Numbered from the stretch's first letter, positions 14,675 to 23,919 are shown. The stretch: 47,083 nucleotides of DNA from Methylobacterium gossipiicola (GCF_900113485.1 NZ_FOPM01000028.1:1-47083); one strand, 5' to 3'. The notes: generated from the letters alone by a model not told the origin. Program-made: numbers and translations.

Positions 14675-15709
14675 ATGTGGGGTCCCCGCACCGACGCCGA
14701 CGCCGTTCCCGCCGTCGCTCCGCTGATCGACCCGTTCCAACGGGCGATCACATACCTGCGCATTTCCGTGACGGATCGCTGCGATCTGCGATGCGTCTAC
14801 TGTATGTCGGAGGAGATGAACTTCCTGCCGAAGCGCGATCTTCTCACCCTGGAGGAGCTCGATCGCCTCTGCGCCGTGTTCATCGGGCGCGGTGTGCGCA
14901 AGCTGCGCATCACCGGGGGCGAACCCCTGGTGCGGCGGGATATCATGCATCTGTTCCGGCGCCTGTCGCGCCATCTGGACAGCGGGGCGCTCGATGAGTT
15001 GACCCTGACGACGAACGGCACGCAGCTCGGGCGCTTCGCCCCCGAACTCGCCGATCTCGGCATTCGCCGCGTCAACGTCTCCCTCGATACCCTCGACCCG
15101 GACAAGTTTCGCGCCATCACCCGGCGTGGCGACCTCAAGGTGGTGCTCGACGGTATCGCGGCGGCGCAGAAGGCCGGTATCAAGGTCAAGATCAACGCCG
15201 TCGCGCTGAAGGGCGTCAACGAGGACGAGATCGCCGACATGATCGCCTGGGCGCATGGCGACGGCATGGACATGACCCTCATCGAGGTGATGCCGCTCGG
15301 CGAGATCGAAGGCGACCGGACGGATCAGTTCCTGCCCCTCTCCGTGGCCCGCGCCCGCCTGGAGAGCCGTTACACCATGACCCCCCTGCCCGACCGCACG
15401 GGCGGCCCGGCGCGCTACGTCCGCATCGCCGAGACCGGCGGCCGCCTCGGCTTCATCACGCCCCTCACCCACAATTTCTGCGAGAGCTGCAACCGCGTGC
15501 GCCTCACCTGCACGGGCCAGCTCTACATGTGCCTCGGCCAGGAGGATGCGGCCGACCTCCGCGCGGCCCTGCGCGCCTCGCCCGACGACGCCCTGGTGAC
15601 CCAGGCGGTGATCGACGCCATCGCGCGCAAGCCGAAGGGCCACGACTTCGTCATCGAGCGGGCCCGCCCGGCGGCGGTGCCGCGCCACATGAGCGTCACG
15701 GGCGGCTGA
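14675..15709 (+). CDS. moaA: GTP 3',8-cyclase (molybdenum cofactor biosynthesis protein A)
   Basis: A radical-SAM enzyme that starts Moco synthesis by converting GTP to 3',8-cyclo-GTP. The 344-aa protein has the SAM cluster CDLRCVYC (Cys36, 40, 43), TGGEPLVRRD, SLDTLDPDKF, INAVALKGVNEDE, and the second cluster motif NFCESCNRVRLTCTG. It ends in Gly-Gly, the C-terminal double glycine needed for MoaA activity. The ATG at 14675 gives the usual length, although an in-frame start 63 bases upstream cannot be excluded. Moco made through this pathway would serve the FdhF-like oxidoreductase at 4489. Confidence 0.97.
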   Translation: MWGPRTDADAVPAVAPLIDPFQRAITYLRISVTDRCDLRCVYCMSEEMNFLPKRDLLTLEELDRLCAVFIGRGVRKLRITGGEPLVRRDIMHLFRRLSRHLDSGALDELTLTTNGTQLGRFAPELADLGIRRVNVSLDTLDPDKFRAITRRGDLKVVLDGIAAAQKAGIKVKINAVALKGVNEDEIADMIAWAHGDGMDMTLIEVMPLGEIEGDRTDQFLPLSVARARLESRYTMTPLPDRTGGPARYVRIAETGGRLGFITPLTHNFCESCNRVRLTCTGQLYMCLGQEDAADLRAALRASPDDALVTQAVIDAIARKPKGHDFVIERARPAAVPRHMSVTGG

Positions 15710-15780
15710 GTCGTCCGTTTGACCCCCCGCGCCATCGAACCTAGACCCCCATCCATCGCAAGTTTGAACGGTGGAGACGG

Positions 15781-16650
15781 ATGATGGCGAAGGTCGCGTT
15801 CCTGGGCCTCGGCGTGATGGGTGGACCGATGGCGGGCCACCTCGCCGCCAAGGGCCACACGGTCACCGTCTACAACCGCACGGCGGCCAAGGCCGAGGCC
15901 TGGGTGAAGGCCCATGGCGGCGCCTCGGCGCCGACGCCGCGCGAGGCGGCCCGAGGCCAGGAGATCGTGTTCGCCTGCGTCGGCAACGACGACGACCTGC
16001 GCGGCGTGACCCTGGGCGAGGATGGCGCTTTCGCCGGCATGGAGAAGAACGCCGTCTTCGTCGATCACACCACCGCCTCGGCGGAGGTCGCCCGCGAATT
16101 GGCCGAGGCTGCGCAGGCCGCCGGCCTGCACTTCATCGACGCACCCGTCTCCGGCGGTCAGGCGGGGGCGGAGAACGCGGCCCTCACGGTGATGTGCGGC
16201 GGCGAGCCCGAGACCTACGCGCGCGTCGAGGCCGCGATCCTGTGCTTTGCCAAGGCGAGCCGACTCATGGGTCCCTCGGGTTCGGGACAGCTCACCAAGA
16301 TGGTCAACCAGATCGCCATCGCGGGGGTGGTCCAGGGCCTGGCGGAAGCGATCCATTTCGCCAAGCGCGCCGACCTCGACGTCGAAGCGGTGCTCGACGT
16401 GATCTCCAAGGGGGCCGCCGGCTCCTGGCAGATGGAGAATCGCGGCCGGACCATGAACGCCGAAAAATTCGACTTCGGCTTCGCCGTCGACTGGATGCGC
16501 AAGGATCTCGGTATCCTGCTGGCCGAAGCCCGCCGCAACGGCGCCCGGCTCCCCGTGACGGCCCTCGTCGATCAGTTCTATGCCGACGTGCAGGGCATGG
16601 GCGGCCACCGCTGGGACACGTCGAGCCTCATCGCCCGGCTAGATAAGTAA
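15781..16650 (+). CDS. 3-hydroxyisobutyrate dehydrogenase-family oxidoreductase
   Basis: A 289-aa NAD(P)-dependent beta-hydroxyacid dehydrogenase. The Rossmann start is FLGLGVMGGPMAGHLAAKGH. The substrate motif is DAPVSGGQAGAENAALTVMCGG, the catalytic Lys lies in GSGQLTKMVNQ, and a dimerisation region follows. The family includes MmsB (3-hydroxyisobutyrate) and GarR (tartronate semialdehyde); the sequence alone does not decide, so no symbol is given. GGAGA lies before two adjacent ATGs at 15781 and 15784. The 3' end overlaps the convergent miaA by 23 bases. Confidence 0.92.
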   Translation: MMAKVAFLGLGVMGGPMAGHLAAKGHTVTVYNRTAAKAEAWVKAHGGASAPTPREAARGQEIVFACVGNDDDLRGVTLGEDGAFAGMEKNAVFVDHTTASAEVARELAEAAQAAGLHFIDAPVSGGQAGAENAALTVMCGGEPETYARVEAAILCFAKASRLMGPSGSGQLTKMVNQIAIAGVVQGLAEAIHFAKRADLDVEAVLDVISKGAAGSWQMENRGRTMNAEKFDFGFAVDWMRKDLGILLAEARRNGARLPVTALVDQFYADVQGMGGHRWDTSSLIARLDK

Positions 16651-17590
16651 GCCGCGCCTCGGCCAGGGCCACGGCCGCCTCCGGGGCGGTCCAGGCCCAG
16701 TCCGGGCCCATCTGGTGGCGAAACCAGGTGAACTGGCGCTTGGCATAGCGGCGCGTGTCGGCCTGACCGCGCCGGATCGCCTCGTCCCGGTCGAGGGTTC
16801 CGTCGAGATACGCGATGAGCCCCGGCACGCCGTGGGCGCGCATGATCGGCAGCATCGGGTCGAGGCGGCGGTCGCGCAGGGTCGCGACTTCGTCGAGGGC
16901 CCCGTCGGCGATCATCGCCAAGAACCGCGCGTCGATGGCGGCCCGCAGGGTCTCGCGTTCGGGGGCGAGGAACAGCTTCAGCAGCCGCAGGCCCGCCAGG
17001 GGGCCGGGGGTCCGCTGCCCGTGAAACGCCGCGATGGGCCTGCCCGTCGCGGCGAACATTTCGAGGGCGCGCATGACCCGGGCGCGGTCGCTCGGCCGCA
17101 GGGCTGCCGCGCCCTCGGGATCGCGCTCCGCGAGGGCGGCGTGAAGGGCCTCCGTCGGCTGGCCCTCGGCCTGTGCCCGGATCGCAGCCCGCACGGCCTC
17201 GGGCACCGGAGGCAACTCCGACAGCCCCTCCTCCAGGGCACGAAAATACAGGCCGGTACCACCGACGAAGATCGGCAGCACGCCTTCCCGCGCGATATCC
17301 GCCAGGAGGCTCGCGGCTTCGCGGGCGAAATGCCCGGCCGAATAGTTGATGGCGCCGTCGACGTGCCCGTAGAGTCGGTGCGGGACATGCGCCTCCTCCA
17401 TCGCGCTCGGGCGGGCGGAGAGACGGCGCAGATCGGCGTAGACCTGCATGGAATCGGTGTTGATGACGACGCCCTGAAACCGGCGCGCCAGGGCGGCGGC
17501 GAGGCCCGACTTGCCCGAGGCGGTCGGCCCTGCGATGAGGATGGCCGCCGGCCGGCCCTCCGCGTGTGCTGTGTCCGTGACCGGCGGCAA
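16628..17590 (-). CDS. miaA: tRNA dimethylallyltransferase
   Basis: MiaA adds a dimethylallyl group to A37 of tRNAs reading UNN codons. The P-loop is AGPTASGKSGLAAALA, followed by NTDSMQVYADLRRLSARP, the prenyl-substrate region FVGGTGLYFRALEEGLS, RVMRALEMF and a C-terminal RRYAKRQFTWFRHQMG. No ATG is available before the P-loop; TTG at 17590 fits the family length (320 aa), while a TTG at 17635 would overlap serB. It is divergent from serB, as in many alphaproteobacteria. Confidence 0.95.
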   Translation of the reverse strand: MPPVTDTAHAEGRPAAILIAGPTASGKSGLAAALARRFQGVVINTDSMQVYADLRRLSARPSAMEEAHVPHRLYGHVDGAINYSAGHFAREAASLLADIAREGVLPIFVGGTGLYFRALEEGLSELPPVPEAVRAAIRAQAEGQPTEALHAALAERDPEGAAALRPSDRARVMRALEMFAATGRPIAAFHGQRTPGPLAGLRLLKLFLAPERETLRAAIDARFLAMIADGALDEVATLRDRRLDPMLPIMRAHGVPGLIAYLDGTLDRDEAIRRGQADTRRYAKRQFTWFRHQMGPDWAWTAPEAAVALAEARLTYLAGR

Positions 17591-17607
17591 GGCGTGTGAG
17601 CTCCCGG

Positions 17608-18504
17608 ATGTCCCTCGTCGCGATCCTGATAGCAAATCCCGCGCGCCCCGCCATCACCGACGCGGTCCTGGCCGAGACCCGCCGGGTCCTGCGCACGGAG
17701 CATCAGCCGCGTATCCTGCACGGGGAGACCGCCGCCGAGGTGCTGGTGCCGGGCGACTCCGCCGACGCCCCCGCCCTCACCCGGCGCCTGCGCGCCGCCT
17801 TCGCGGCCGAACCCTTCGATGTCGCCGTGCTGCCGACCGGGCCGCACCGGCGCAAGCGCCTGTTCCTCGCCGACATGGATTCCACCATGATCGAGCAGGA
17901 ATGCATCGACGAACTCGCCGATACCATCGGCCTGCGCGATGAGGTGTCCGCCATCACCGAGCGGGCCATGCGGGGTGAGGTCGCCTTCGGCCCGGCCCTG
18001 CGCGAGCGGGTCGCCCTCCTGCGCGGCCTTCCGGTGGGCGCCATCGACACCCTGATCACGGAGCGCATCTCCCTCATGCCCGGTGCCCGGACGCTGGTGC
18101 AGACCCTCAAGGCCCACGGCGCCCATACCTGCCTCGTGTCCGGCGGCTTCACCTTGTTCACCGGGCCGGTGGCGGAACGGATCGGGTTCGACGAGGCCCA
18201 CGCGACGACGCTCGAGATCGCGGACGGTCACCTCACCGGAGCCGTCCGCGAGCCCATCGTCGACAAGGCGATGAAACGCGCGACTCTGACGACGCTCCGC
18301 AGCCGCTTCGGCCTCGATGCCGCCGAGACCCTGGCGGTGGGTGACGGCGCCAACGACCTCGACATGCTGGCCGAGGCCGGTCTCGGCGTCGCCTTCCGGG
18401 CAAAGCCCGCCGTTGCCACCGCCGCGCAGGTCCGGATCGACCACGGCGACCTCACCGCGCTCCTGTACCTCCAGGGATACGCCGCCAGCGAGTTCGTGAA
18501 CTGA
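17608..18504 (+). CDS. serB: Phosphoserine phosphatase
   Basis: A HAD-family phosphatase that makes L-serine from phosphoserine. An N-terminal ACT-like region of about 80 residues precedes the nucleophile motif FLADMDSTMIEQECIDELAD, motif II CLVSGGFTLFTG, Lys in VDKAMKR and motif III VGDGANDLDMLAEAGLGVAF. The 298-aa length is normal. The ATG at 17608 follows an overlapping GTG at 17596 that would add four residues. Serine is also the C1 acceptor of the methylotroph serine cycle, if this is a methylotroph. Confidence 0.96.
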   Translation: MSLVAILIANPARPAITDAVLAETRRVLRTEHQPRILHGETAAEVLVPGDSADAPALTRRLRAAFAAEPFDVAVLPTGPHRRKRLFLADMDSTMIEQECIDELADTIGLRDEVSAITERAMRGEVAFGPALRERVALLRGLPVGAIDTLITERISLMPGARTLVQTLKAHGAHTCLVSGGFTLFTGPVAERIGFDEAHATTLEIADGHLTGAVREPIVDKAMKRATLTTLRSRFGLDAAETLAVGDGANDLDMLAEAGLGVAFRAKPAVATAAQVRIDHGDLTALLYLQGYAASEFVN

Positions 18505-18536
18505 AAAAGGCCGCCGCCCTGCGGGGGCGACGGCCT
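18504..18536 (-). terminator. Intrinsic terminator of degP
   Basis: On the minus strand AGGCCGTCGCCC, loop CCGCA and GGGCGGCGGCCT form an 11-of-12-bp stem followed by TTTTT, 26 bases after the degP stop. The same hairpin sits just after the serB stop and may also help end that transcript. Confidence 0.8.
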
Positions 18537-18561
18537 CGTCTCACGGTTCGGGACCGGAGGA

Positions 18562-20091
18562 TCAGTCGAGGCCCAGCGCCACGAAGCGGACGTCGCCCGA
18601 GGCGCTCGCCACCATGAGGAGCACCGACTTGCGGTTCTCCTTGCGCAGCTGCTCGACGCGCTTCGTCACCTCGGCCGGGGTGCTCACCGGTTCCTGCCCG
18701 ACCTCGACGATGAGCTCGCCGGGCTTGATCTGCTTGTCGGCCGCCGTCGAATTCGGATCGACTCGCATGATCACGACGCCCTTCAGCCCGTCCTTGATGC
18801 CGTAGCGGCGGCGCAGGTCGTCGTTGAGGTTCGAGAGGTTGAGGCCCAGCGCCTGACGCACGGAACTTTCGGCCTCGGGCTGACGGGCATTGGCGAGTTG
18901 CGGCTTCTCGTTGTCCTCCAGGCGACCGAGGGTCACGGACTTCGTGGTCTCCGCGCCCTTGCGCACCACCAGCACCTCGACGACCTTGCCGACCGGCGTC
19001 GCGGCGACGATGCGCGGCAGGTCGCTCGACGATTTCACCGGCGTGCCGTTGAACTTCACGATGACGTCGCCGACTTCGAGGCCGGATGTCTTGGCCGGGC
19101 CCTTCTCGTCGACGCCGGCGATGAGGGCGCCGCGCGCGCCGCCTTTCAGGCCGAGGGCTTCCGCCGTGGCGTCGTCGACGTTCTGGATGCGCACGCCGAG
19201 CCAGCCGCGACGGACCTCGCCGAACTCGCGCAACTGGTCGATGACCTGCGCGGCCGTGGCGGACGGAACCGCGAAGCCGATGCCGACGGAGCCGCCCGTG
19301 GGTGACAGGATCGCGGTGTTGATGCCGATGACCTCGCCGTTCATGTTGAACAGCGGACCGCCGGAATTGCCCTTGTTGATGGCCGCATCCGTCTGGATGT
19401 AGTTGTCGTAGGGACCGGACTCGATGTTGCGGCCCCGCGCCGAGACGATGCCGGCCGAGACCGAGCCGCCGAGGCCGAACGGGTTGCCGATGGCGATGAC
19501 CCAGTCACCCGGCCGCATCTTCTCGGAGTCACCGAAGGGAACTGCCTTCAGGGGCTTGTCGGCTTCCGGCTTCACGCGGAGCACCGCGAGATCGATCTTC
19601 GGGTCCTTGCCGATGATCTCGGCCTTCAGCTTCGTGCCGTTGTGAAGAATCACCTGGATGTCGTTGGCGTCGCCGATGACGTGGTTGTTCGTCACCACGA
19701 TGCCGGATGCGTCGATGATGAAGCCGGAGCCGAGGGAGTTCGACTTGCGCGATTGCGGACGCGGCGCGTCCCCATCGCCGCCGCCCCGGCCGCCACGCTT
19801 GTTGAAGAATTCCTCGAACAGGTCCTCGAACGGCGTGCCGGGCGGAAGCTGCGGGCCGCCACGGACGCTCGGCCGGGCCTCGACGGTGGTGGAAGCGGAG
19901 ATGTTCACGACCGCATCGGTCACCTGCTCGGCGAGATCGGCCAGGGATTCCGGGCCTTTGGCGAAGGCGGGCTGCGACAGGCCGGTGACGCTCACCGACG
20001 TCGCGACCGTGGCGGCGACGAGGACCGAGCAGAGGGAGCGGCGCAGCGCGCGCAGGCGGGGCGCCGGAACGGCGCGCACGACGGAGTCCAT
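18562..20091 (-). CDS. degP: Periplasmic serine endoprotease DegP/Do
   Basis: A 509-aa secreted protease-chaperone. A signal peptide ends at about Ala44 (GLSQPAFA-KG). The trypsin-like domain has His137 (TNNHVIG), Asp167 (KIDLAVLRV) and Ser243 (NKGNSGGPLF). A Gly/Arg-rich loop (residues 98-108) precedes it. Two PDZ domains follow (GWLGVRIQNV and the C-terminal GVVIMRVDPNSTAAD region). It degrades misfolded envelope proteins. The ATG at 20091 follows AAGAGG. It lies downstream of hflKC, with a hairpin between (20171-20192) that may limit read-through. Confidence 0.95.
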   Translation of the reverse strand: MDSVVRAVPAPRLRALRRSLCSVLVAATVATSVSVTGLSQPAFAKGPESLADLAEQVTDAVVNISASTTVEARPSVRGGPQLPPGTPFEDLFEEFFNKRGGRGGGDGDAPRPQSRKSNSLGSGFIIDASGIVVTNNHVIGDANDIQVILHNGTKLKAEIIGKDPKIDLAVLRVKPEADKPLKAVPFGDSEKMRPGDWVIAIGNPFGLGGSVSAGIVSARGRNIESGPYDNYIQTDAAINKGNSGGPLFNMNGEVIGINTAILSPTGGSVGIGFAVPSATAAQVIDQLREFGEVRRGWLGVRIQNVDDATAEALGLKGGARGALIAGVDEKGPAKTSGLEVGDVIVKFNGTPVKSSSDLPRIVAATPVGKVVEVLVVRKGAETTKSVTLGRLEDNEKPQLANARQPEAESSVRQALGLNLSNLNDDLRRRYGIKDGLKGVVIMRVDPNSTAADKQIKPGELIVEVGQEPVSTPAEVTKRVEQLRKENRKSVLLMVASASGDVRFVALGLD

Positions 20092-20170
20092 GATCGACCT
20101 CTTGGCTGAAATGCCCTGCCTAGATCGTCCCCGGGCGGCGGCGATCAAGGGGCTGGGCTGATAAGGGAAC

Positions 20171-20192
20171 GGCCGGCACTGGGGTGCCGGCC
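20171..20192. terminator. Perfect hairpin between hflC and degP
   Basis: GGCCGGCAC, loop TGGG and GTGCCGGCC form a perfect 9-bp stem, 30 bases after the hflC stop. On the minus strand it is followed by GTTCCCTTAT, a weak T-rich run. It may partly terminate the folate/hflKC transcript. Confidence 0.5.
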
Positions 20193-20222
20193 GAGGGGTC
20201 ATTGTCGCAGGGTGGTCGTGCT

Positions 20223-21170
20223 TCAGCGCCCCACCGAACCCGTGGTGCCCGTATCGGCTCCCGTCCGTGCGGGCGGCGCGGGGGCGCGCCCCTGCGGATC
20301 GTTGAAGTAACGGAAGAAGTCCGAGGTCGGCGAGATGACGAGACGGGTGTCCGCGCCCTTCAGCCCGGCCTCGTAAGCCTGCATCGAGCGATAGAAGCTG
20401 AAGAAGTCGGCGTCCTTGCCATAGGCGGCGGCGAGGATGCGGTTCTTGTCGGCGTCGCCCTGGCCGCGCAGGGTTTCGGCGGTCTGGTTGGCCTCGGAGA
20501 GCAACACGGTCACGTCGCGGTCGGCCTTCGCCTTGATGGTCGCGGCGATCTGGTCGCCGTTGGCGCGGATGTCGGCGGCCTCGCGGTTGCGCTCCGTCGT
20601 CATGCGCCGATAGACGGCGGTGCTGTTCTGCGCCGGGAGATCGACTCGGGTCATGCGCAGGTCGACGATCTCGATGCCGAGTTCCTTGGCCTGACGGTTC
20701 ACGTCGCCCTGGATCTGGTTCATCAGATCCGAACGCTGGGTGCGTACGATGGCGTCGCGCGTCGAGCGGGCGAGCACGTTGCGCAGGGCCGAGTTGGTGA
20801 AGCTGGCCAGCAGGGTGTTGGCCCGCAGGATGTTGTTGGCCGACTGGTAGAACCGCAGCGGATCGACGATCCGGTAGCGGGCGAAGGCGTCCACTTCGAG
20901 GTTCTGGCGATCGGCCGTCAGCAGGGTCTGCACCGGCAGGTCGAGGTCGAGGACGCGCTTGTCGAACAGCACGACGTTGTCGATGAACGGAACCTTGAAA
21001 TACAGGCCGGGCTTGTCGGTGCCGGTCTGGTTCAAGACGGCGCGGACGCGGCCGAACTGGAGCACGAGGGCCTGCTGCATCTGGCCCACGGTGAAGACCG
21101 AGGCGTAGAGCAGGACAACGACGACGGCCGCCGCGATGAGGGCGCCGGTGCGCAGGGTGGGATTGTTCAT
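20223..21170 (-). CDS. hflC: HflC, modulator of FtsH protease
   Basis: A 315-aa membrane-anchored SPFH-domain protein that assembles with HflK into a large cage around FtsH and controls membrane-protein turnover. One N-terminal helix (residues 9-27, GALIAAAVVVVLLYASVFTV) is followed by the band-7 domain with QALVLQFGRVR, GLYFKVPFIDNVVLFDKRVLDLD and a coiled helical stretch RMTTERNREAADIRANGDQ. The C-terminus is a short polar tail. Its ATG overlaps the hflK stop (ATGA), as expected for obligate partners. Confidence 0.96.
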   Translation of the reverse strand: MNNPTLRTGALIAAAVVVVLLYASVFTVGQMQQALVLQFGRVRAVLNQTGTDKPGLYFKVPFIDNVVLFDKRVLDLDLPVQTLLTADRQNLEVDAFARYRIVDPLRFYQSANNILRANTLLASFTNSALRNVLARSTRDAIVRTQRSDLMNQIQGDVNRQAKELGIEIVDLRMTRVDLPAQNSTAVYRRMTTERNREAADIRANGDQIAATIKAKADRDVTVLLSEANQTAETLRGQGDADKNRILAAAYGKDADFFSFYRSMQAYEAGLKGADTRLVISPTSDFFRYFNDPQGRAPAPPARTGADTGTTGSVGR

Positions 21171-22324
21171 CGGGCGGCTCCACCGGTGCTGCGGGCGCCG
21201 AGTTCGCCGAGCGGCAGGACGGGCACGATTCCGGCCCCGCCGGTGTTCACGCCGGTGCCGTTCTGATCGATGATCACCTTGTTGACCGAGCCCAGGACCC
21301 GCTCCATCGTTTCGAGGAAGATGCGCTCGCGGCTGATCACCGGGGCACCCTTGTAGGAATCGTAGACCTGCTGGAAGCGGGCGGCCTGACCGGTGGCCTC
21401 TGCCGTGGCCTGGGTCTTGTAGGCTTCCGCCGCCTGGACGATCTGGGCGGCCTTACCCTTGGCCTGCGGCACCTCGCGGCTCGCGTAGGTGCGGGCTTCG
21501 TTCTGGGCGCGCTCGGCGTCCTGCTGCGCGGCGTTCACGTCGATGAAGGCGGGACGCACCTCGGGCGGCGGGTTCACGGCCACGAGTTGCACCACCTCGA
21601 TGCGGACGCCGGCGCCGTACTCGTCCAGCGCCTTCTGGGTGATCTCCTTCACCTCCTGGGCGACGCTCGACTGCTCGTTGGTGAGGATCGCCTGGATGTT
21701 ACGCCGGCCCACCACCTCGCGCATGGCGCTCTCGGCGATGGACTTGATCGTGCCCTCGGGGTTCTCGAGGTTGAAGACGTAGTCCGACGCCTTCAGGGGG
21801 TTGACGCGCCACTGCACCTCGAAGTCGAGGTCGACGATGTTCTCGTCGCCCGTGAGCATGAGGCTCTCGTCGGGCTTGTCGGTGCTGCGGCCCTGCGGGC
21901 CGGCGCGGTAGCCGATCTGGATGCTGTTGACCTGACCGACGTTCGGCTTCGTCACCGCGCCGATCGGATAGGGGAAGTTGTAGTGCGGGCCCTGGCCCGT
22001 GGTGCCGTGGTAGCGGCCGAAGATCGTCTCGATGCCGACCTGCTGCGGCGCCACGGAGTAGATGCCGGTGGCGAGCCAGGCGACGACGAGGAGGCCGCCC
22101 GCGATGAGAACACCGCGTCCACCGCCCATGGAGCCGCCCGGCATCACGCCGCGCAGACGGTCCTGGCCACGCCGGAGAAGCTCTTCGAGGTCCTGGGGCG
22201 TCTTACCGCCGCCGCCCCCGCCATTGCCCCACGGGCCACCCCCGCCGCCATTGCCGCCGCCGCCCCGGCCCCAGGGCCCTCCCCCGTTGCCGCCACCGCC
22301 GCCGCTCTGATTGCTCCAAGGCAT
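21167..22324 (-). CDS. hflK: HflK, modulator of FtsH protease
   Basis: A 385-aa partner of HflC. The N-terminus is a Gly-rich stretch (about residues 1-45, WSNQSGGGGGNGGGP repeats with Trp-Gly), typical of HflK, followed by PQDLEELLRRGQDRLR, one membrane helix (GVLIAGGLLVVAWLATGIYS) and the SPFH domain (VGIETIFGRYHGTTGQGPHYNFPYPIG). The later region PPPEVRPAFIDVNAAQQDAERAQNEA forms the cage helices. The ATG at 22324 follows GGGAGA. Confidence 0.96.
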   Translation of the reverse strand: MPWSNQSGGGGGNGGGPWGRGGGGNGGGGGPWGNGGGGGGKTPQDLEELLRRGQDRLRGVMPGGSMGGGRGVLIAGGLLVVAWLATGIYSVAPQQVGIETIFGRYHGTTGQGPHYNFPYPIGAVTKPNVGQVNSIQIGYRAGPQGRSTDKPDESLMLTGDENIVDLDFEVQWRVNPLKASDYVFNLENPEGTIKSIAESAMREVVGRRNIQAILTNEQSSVAQEVKEITQKALDEYGAGVRIEVVQLVAVNPPPEVRPAFIDVNAAQQDAERAQNEARTYASREVPQAKGKAAQIVQAAEAYKTQATAEATGQAARFQQVYDSYKGAPVISRERIFLETMERVLGSVNKVIIDQNGTGVNTGGAGIVPVLPLGELGARSTGGAAR

Positions 22325-22627
22325 GCTCGCCGATATCTCCCGTTCCAGCAGCGTGTTCGCCGCGCAAAGTCTCGTTGGCACGAAGCCCACTCGCGCCGTC
22401 CGGCCGGATACCTCGCGGTCGACCGGCTGTCCCTCACCGCGTGGACAGAAGCGTTTTACGGTCTCGATCGGTCCGGCCTACCTGCGAGGCCGCCCGCCAT
22501 CCTGTCAAGGTTGGTCGCCGGGCGGTCGAGGGTCGGGAATCCGGGCCTAGCTCGGATTTGGGCACGGGGCGCAAGAAAGACAACCGCCGCCGGAACCTTT
22601 GCGCCATCGGTCGCGGGCAAACCCGCG

Positions 22628-23125
22628 TCACCGGTTTCGATCGAGGTCGACGAAGGTGAACCCGCAGGCGTCGTGCGCCCCCGCCGGATGGCTTTCGCGC
22701 AGGGTTTCGCGAAAGGCCGCGCGGTCGAATTCGGGGAACACCGTGTCGCCCTCCGGCGCGAGATCGACCTCCGTAAGGTGGATACGGTCGGCCTCCGGCA
22801 GGGCGAGGCGATAGATCTCGGCGCCGCCGGCCACCATCAGCTCCCCGGCTTCCATCGCCGAAGCTACGGCCTCCTCCCAATCGTGCACGGTCTCGACGCC
22901 TGGGACGGCGAAGGCGGTGTCGCGGGTCAGCACCAGGATGCGCCGGCCCGGCAGGGGGCGGCCGATGGAGTCGAAGGTCTTGCGCCCCATCAGCACGGGC
23001 TTGCCGAGGGTCAGGGCCTTGAAGCGCTGGAGGTCGCTGCGTAGGCGCCAGACGAGGCCGTTGTCGCGGCCGATGACGCCGTTCCGCGCCACGGCGGCGA
23101 TGAGGGTGATGCGGGGAGGCGCCAT
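22628..23125 (-). CDS. folA: Dihydrofolate reductase
   Basis: A 165-aa enzyme that reduces dihydrofolate with NADPH. Motifs are ITLIAAVARNGVIGRDNGLVWRL, LGKPVLMGRKTFDSIGRPLPGRRILVLTRD, VAGGAEIYRLALPEADRIHLTEVD and FPEFD. The ATG shares one base with the thyA stop (TGATG), so the genes are coupled. It supplies tetrahydrofolate regenerated from the dihydrofolate that thymidylate synthase produces. Confidence 0.96.
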   Translation of the reverse strand: MAPPRITLIAAVARNGVIGRDNGLVWRLRSDLQRFKALTLGKPVLMGRKTFDSIGRPLPGRRILVLTRDTAFAVPGVETVHDWEEAVASAMEAGELMVAGGAEIYRLALPEADRIHLTEVDLAPEGDTVFPEFDRAAFRETLRESHPAGAHDACGFTFVDLDRNR

Positions 23126-23919
23126 CAGACGGCCACCGGCGCGCGGATGGCGGGATGGGGCGCGTAACCCTCGATGGCGATGTCCTCGAAGCGGAAATCG
23201 AACAGGGACGTCACGGCGGGGTTGAGGACGAGGCGCGGCAGGGGGCGCTCGTCGCGACTCAGCTGAAGCCGGGCCTGCTCCAGGTGATTCACGTAGAGGT
23301 GGGCATCGCCGAGGGTGTGGATGAAGTCGCCGGGCGCGAGGCCCGAGACCTGCGCGATCATGGCCGTCAGCAAGGCGTAGCTCGCGATATTGAACGGTAC
23401 GCCGAGGAACACGTCGGCTGAGCGCTGGTAGAGCTGGCACGACAGCCGCCCCTGCGCGACGTAGAATTGGAACAGGCAATGGCAGGGCGCCAGTGCCATC
23501 CGGTCGAGGTCGGCCGGATTCCAGGCCGAGACCACGAGGCGGCGCGAATCCGGATTGCGGCGGATCTCGTCAAGGACCCAGGCGATCTGGTCGACGCTGC
23601 CGCCGTCGGGCTTCGCCCAGGAGCGCCATTGCCGGCCGTAGACGGGACCGAGATCGCCGTTCGCGTCGGCCCATTCATCCCAGATGGTAACGCCGTTGGC
23701 TTGCAGCGCCCGCACGTTGGTGTCCCCGGTGAGGAACCACAGCAATTCGTGGATGATCGAGCGCAGGTGCAGCTGCTTCGTCGTCACCAGGGGGAAGCCG
23801 GCCGCGAGGTCGAACCGCATCTGGTGGCCGAACACCGACAGGGTGCCGGTGCCCGTGCGGTCGTCCTTGCGGACGCCCTCCTGCAGGATGCGGTCGAGAA
23901 GCTGATGATAGGCGTGCAT
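23125..23919 (-). CDS. thyA: Thymidylate synthase
   Basis: A 264-aa enzyme making dTMP from dUMP with methylene-tetrahydrofolate. Length and numbering match E. coli ThyA: catalytic Cys146 in LAPCHCLFQFYV, RTGTGTLSVFGHQMRFDL, WDEWADANGDLGPVYGRQWR, QRSADVFLGVPFNIASYALL and HTLGDAHLYVNHLEQ. It heads the block thyA-folA-hflK-hflC, all on the minus strand. Confidence 0.98.
   Translation of the reverse strand: MHAYHQLLDRILQEGVRKDDRTGTGTLSVFGHQMRFDLAAGFPLVTTKQLHLRSIIHELLWFLTGDTNVRALQANGVTIWDEWADANGDLGPVYGRQWRSWAKPDGGSVDQIAWVLDEIRRNPDSRRLVVSAWNPADLDRMALAPCHCLFQFYVAQGRLSCQLYQRSADVFLGVPFNIASYALLTAMIAQVSGLAPGDFIHTLGDAHLYVNHLEQARLQLSRDERPLPRLVLNPAVTSLFDFRFEDIAIEGYAPHPAIRAPVAV

Noticed and set aside
18562..21183. 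degP read as an 873-aa fusion continuing into hflC
   Set aside because: The upstream part is an off-frame reading of hflC. A proper start with ribosome site and signal peptide exists at 20091.
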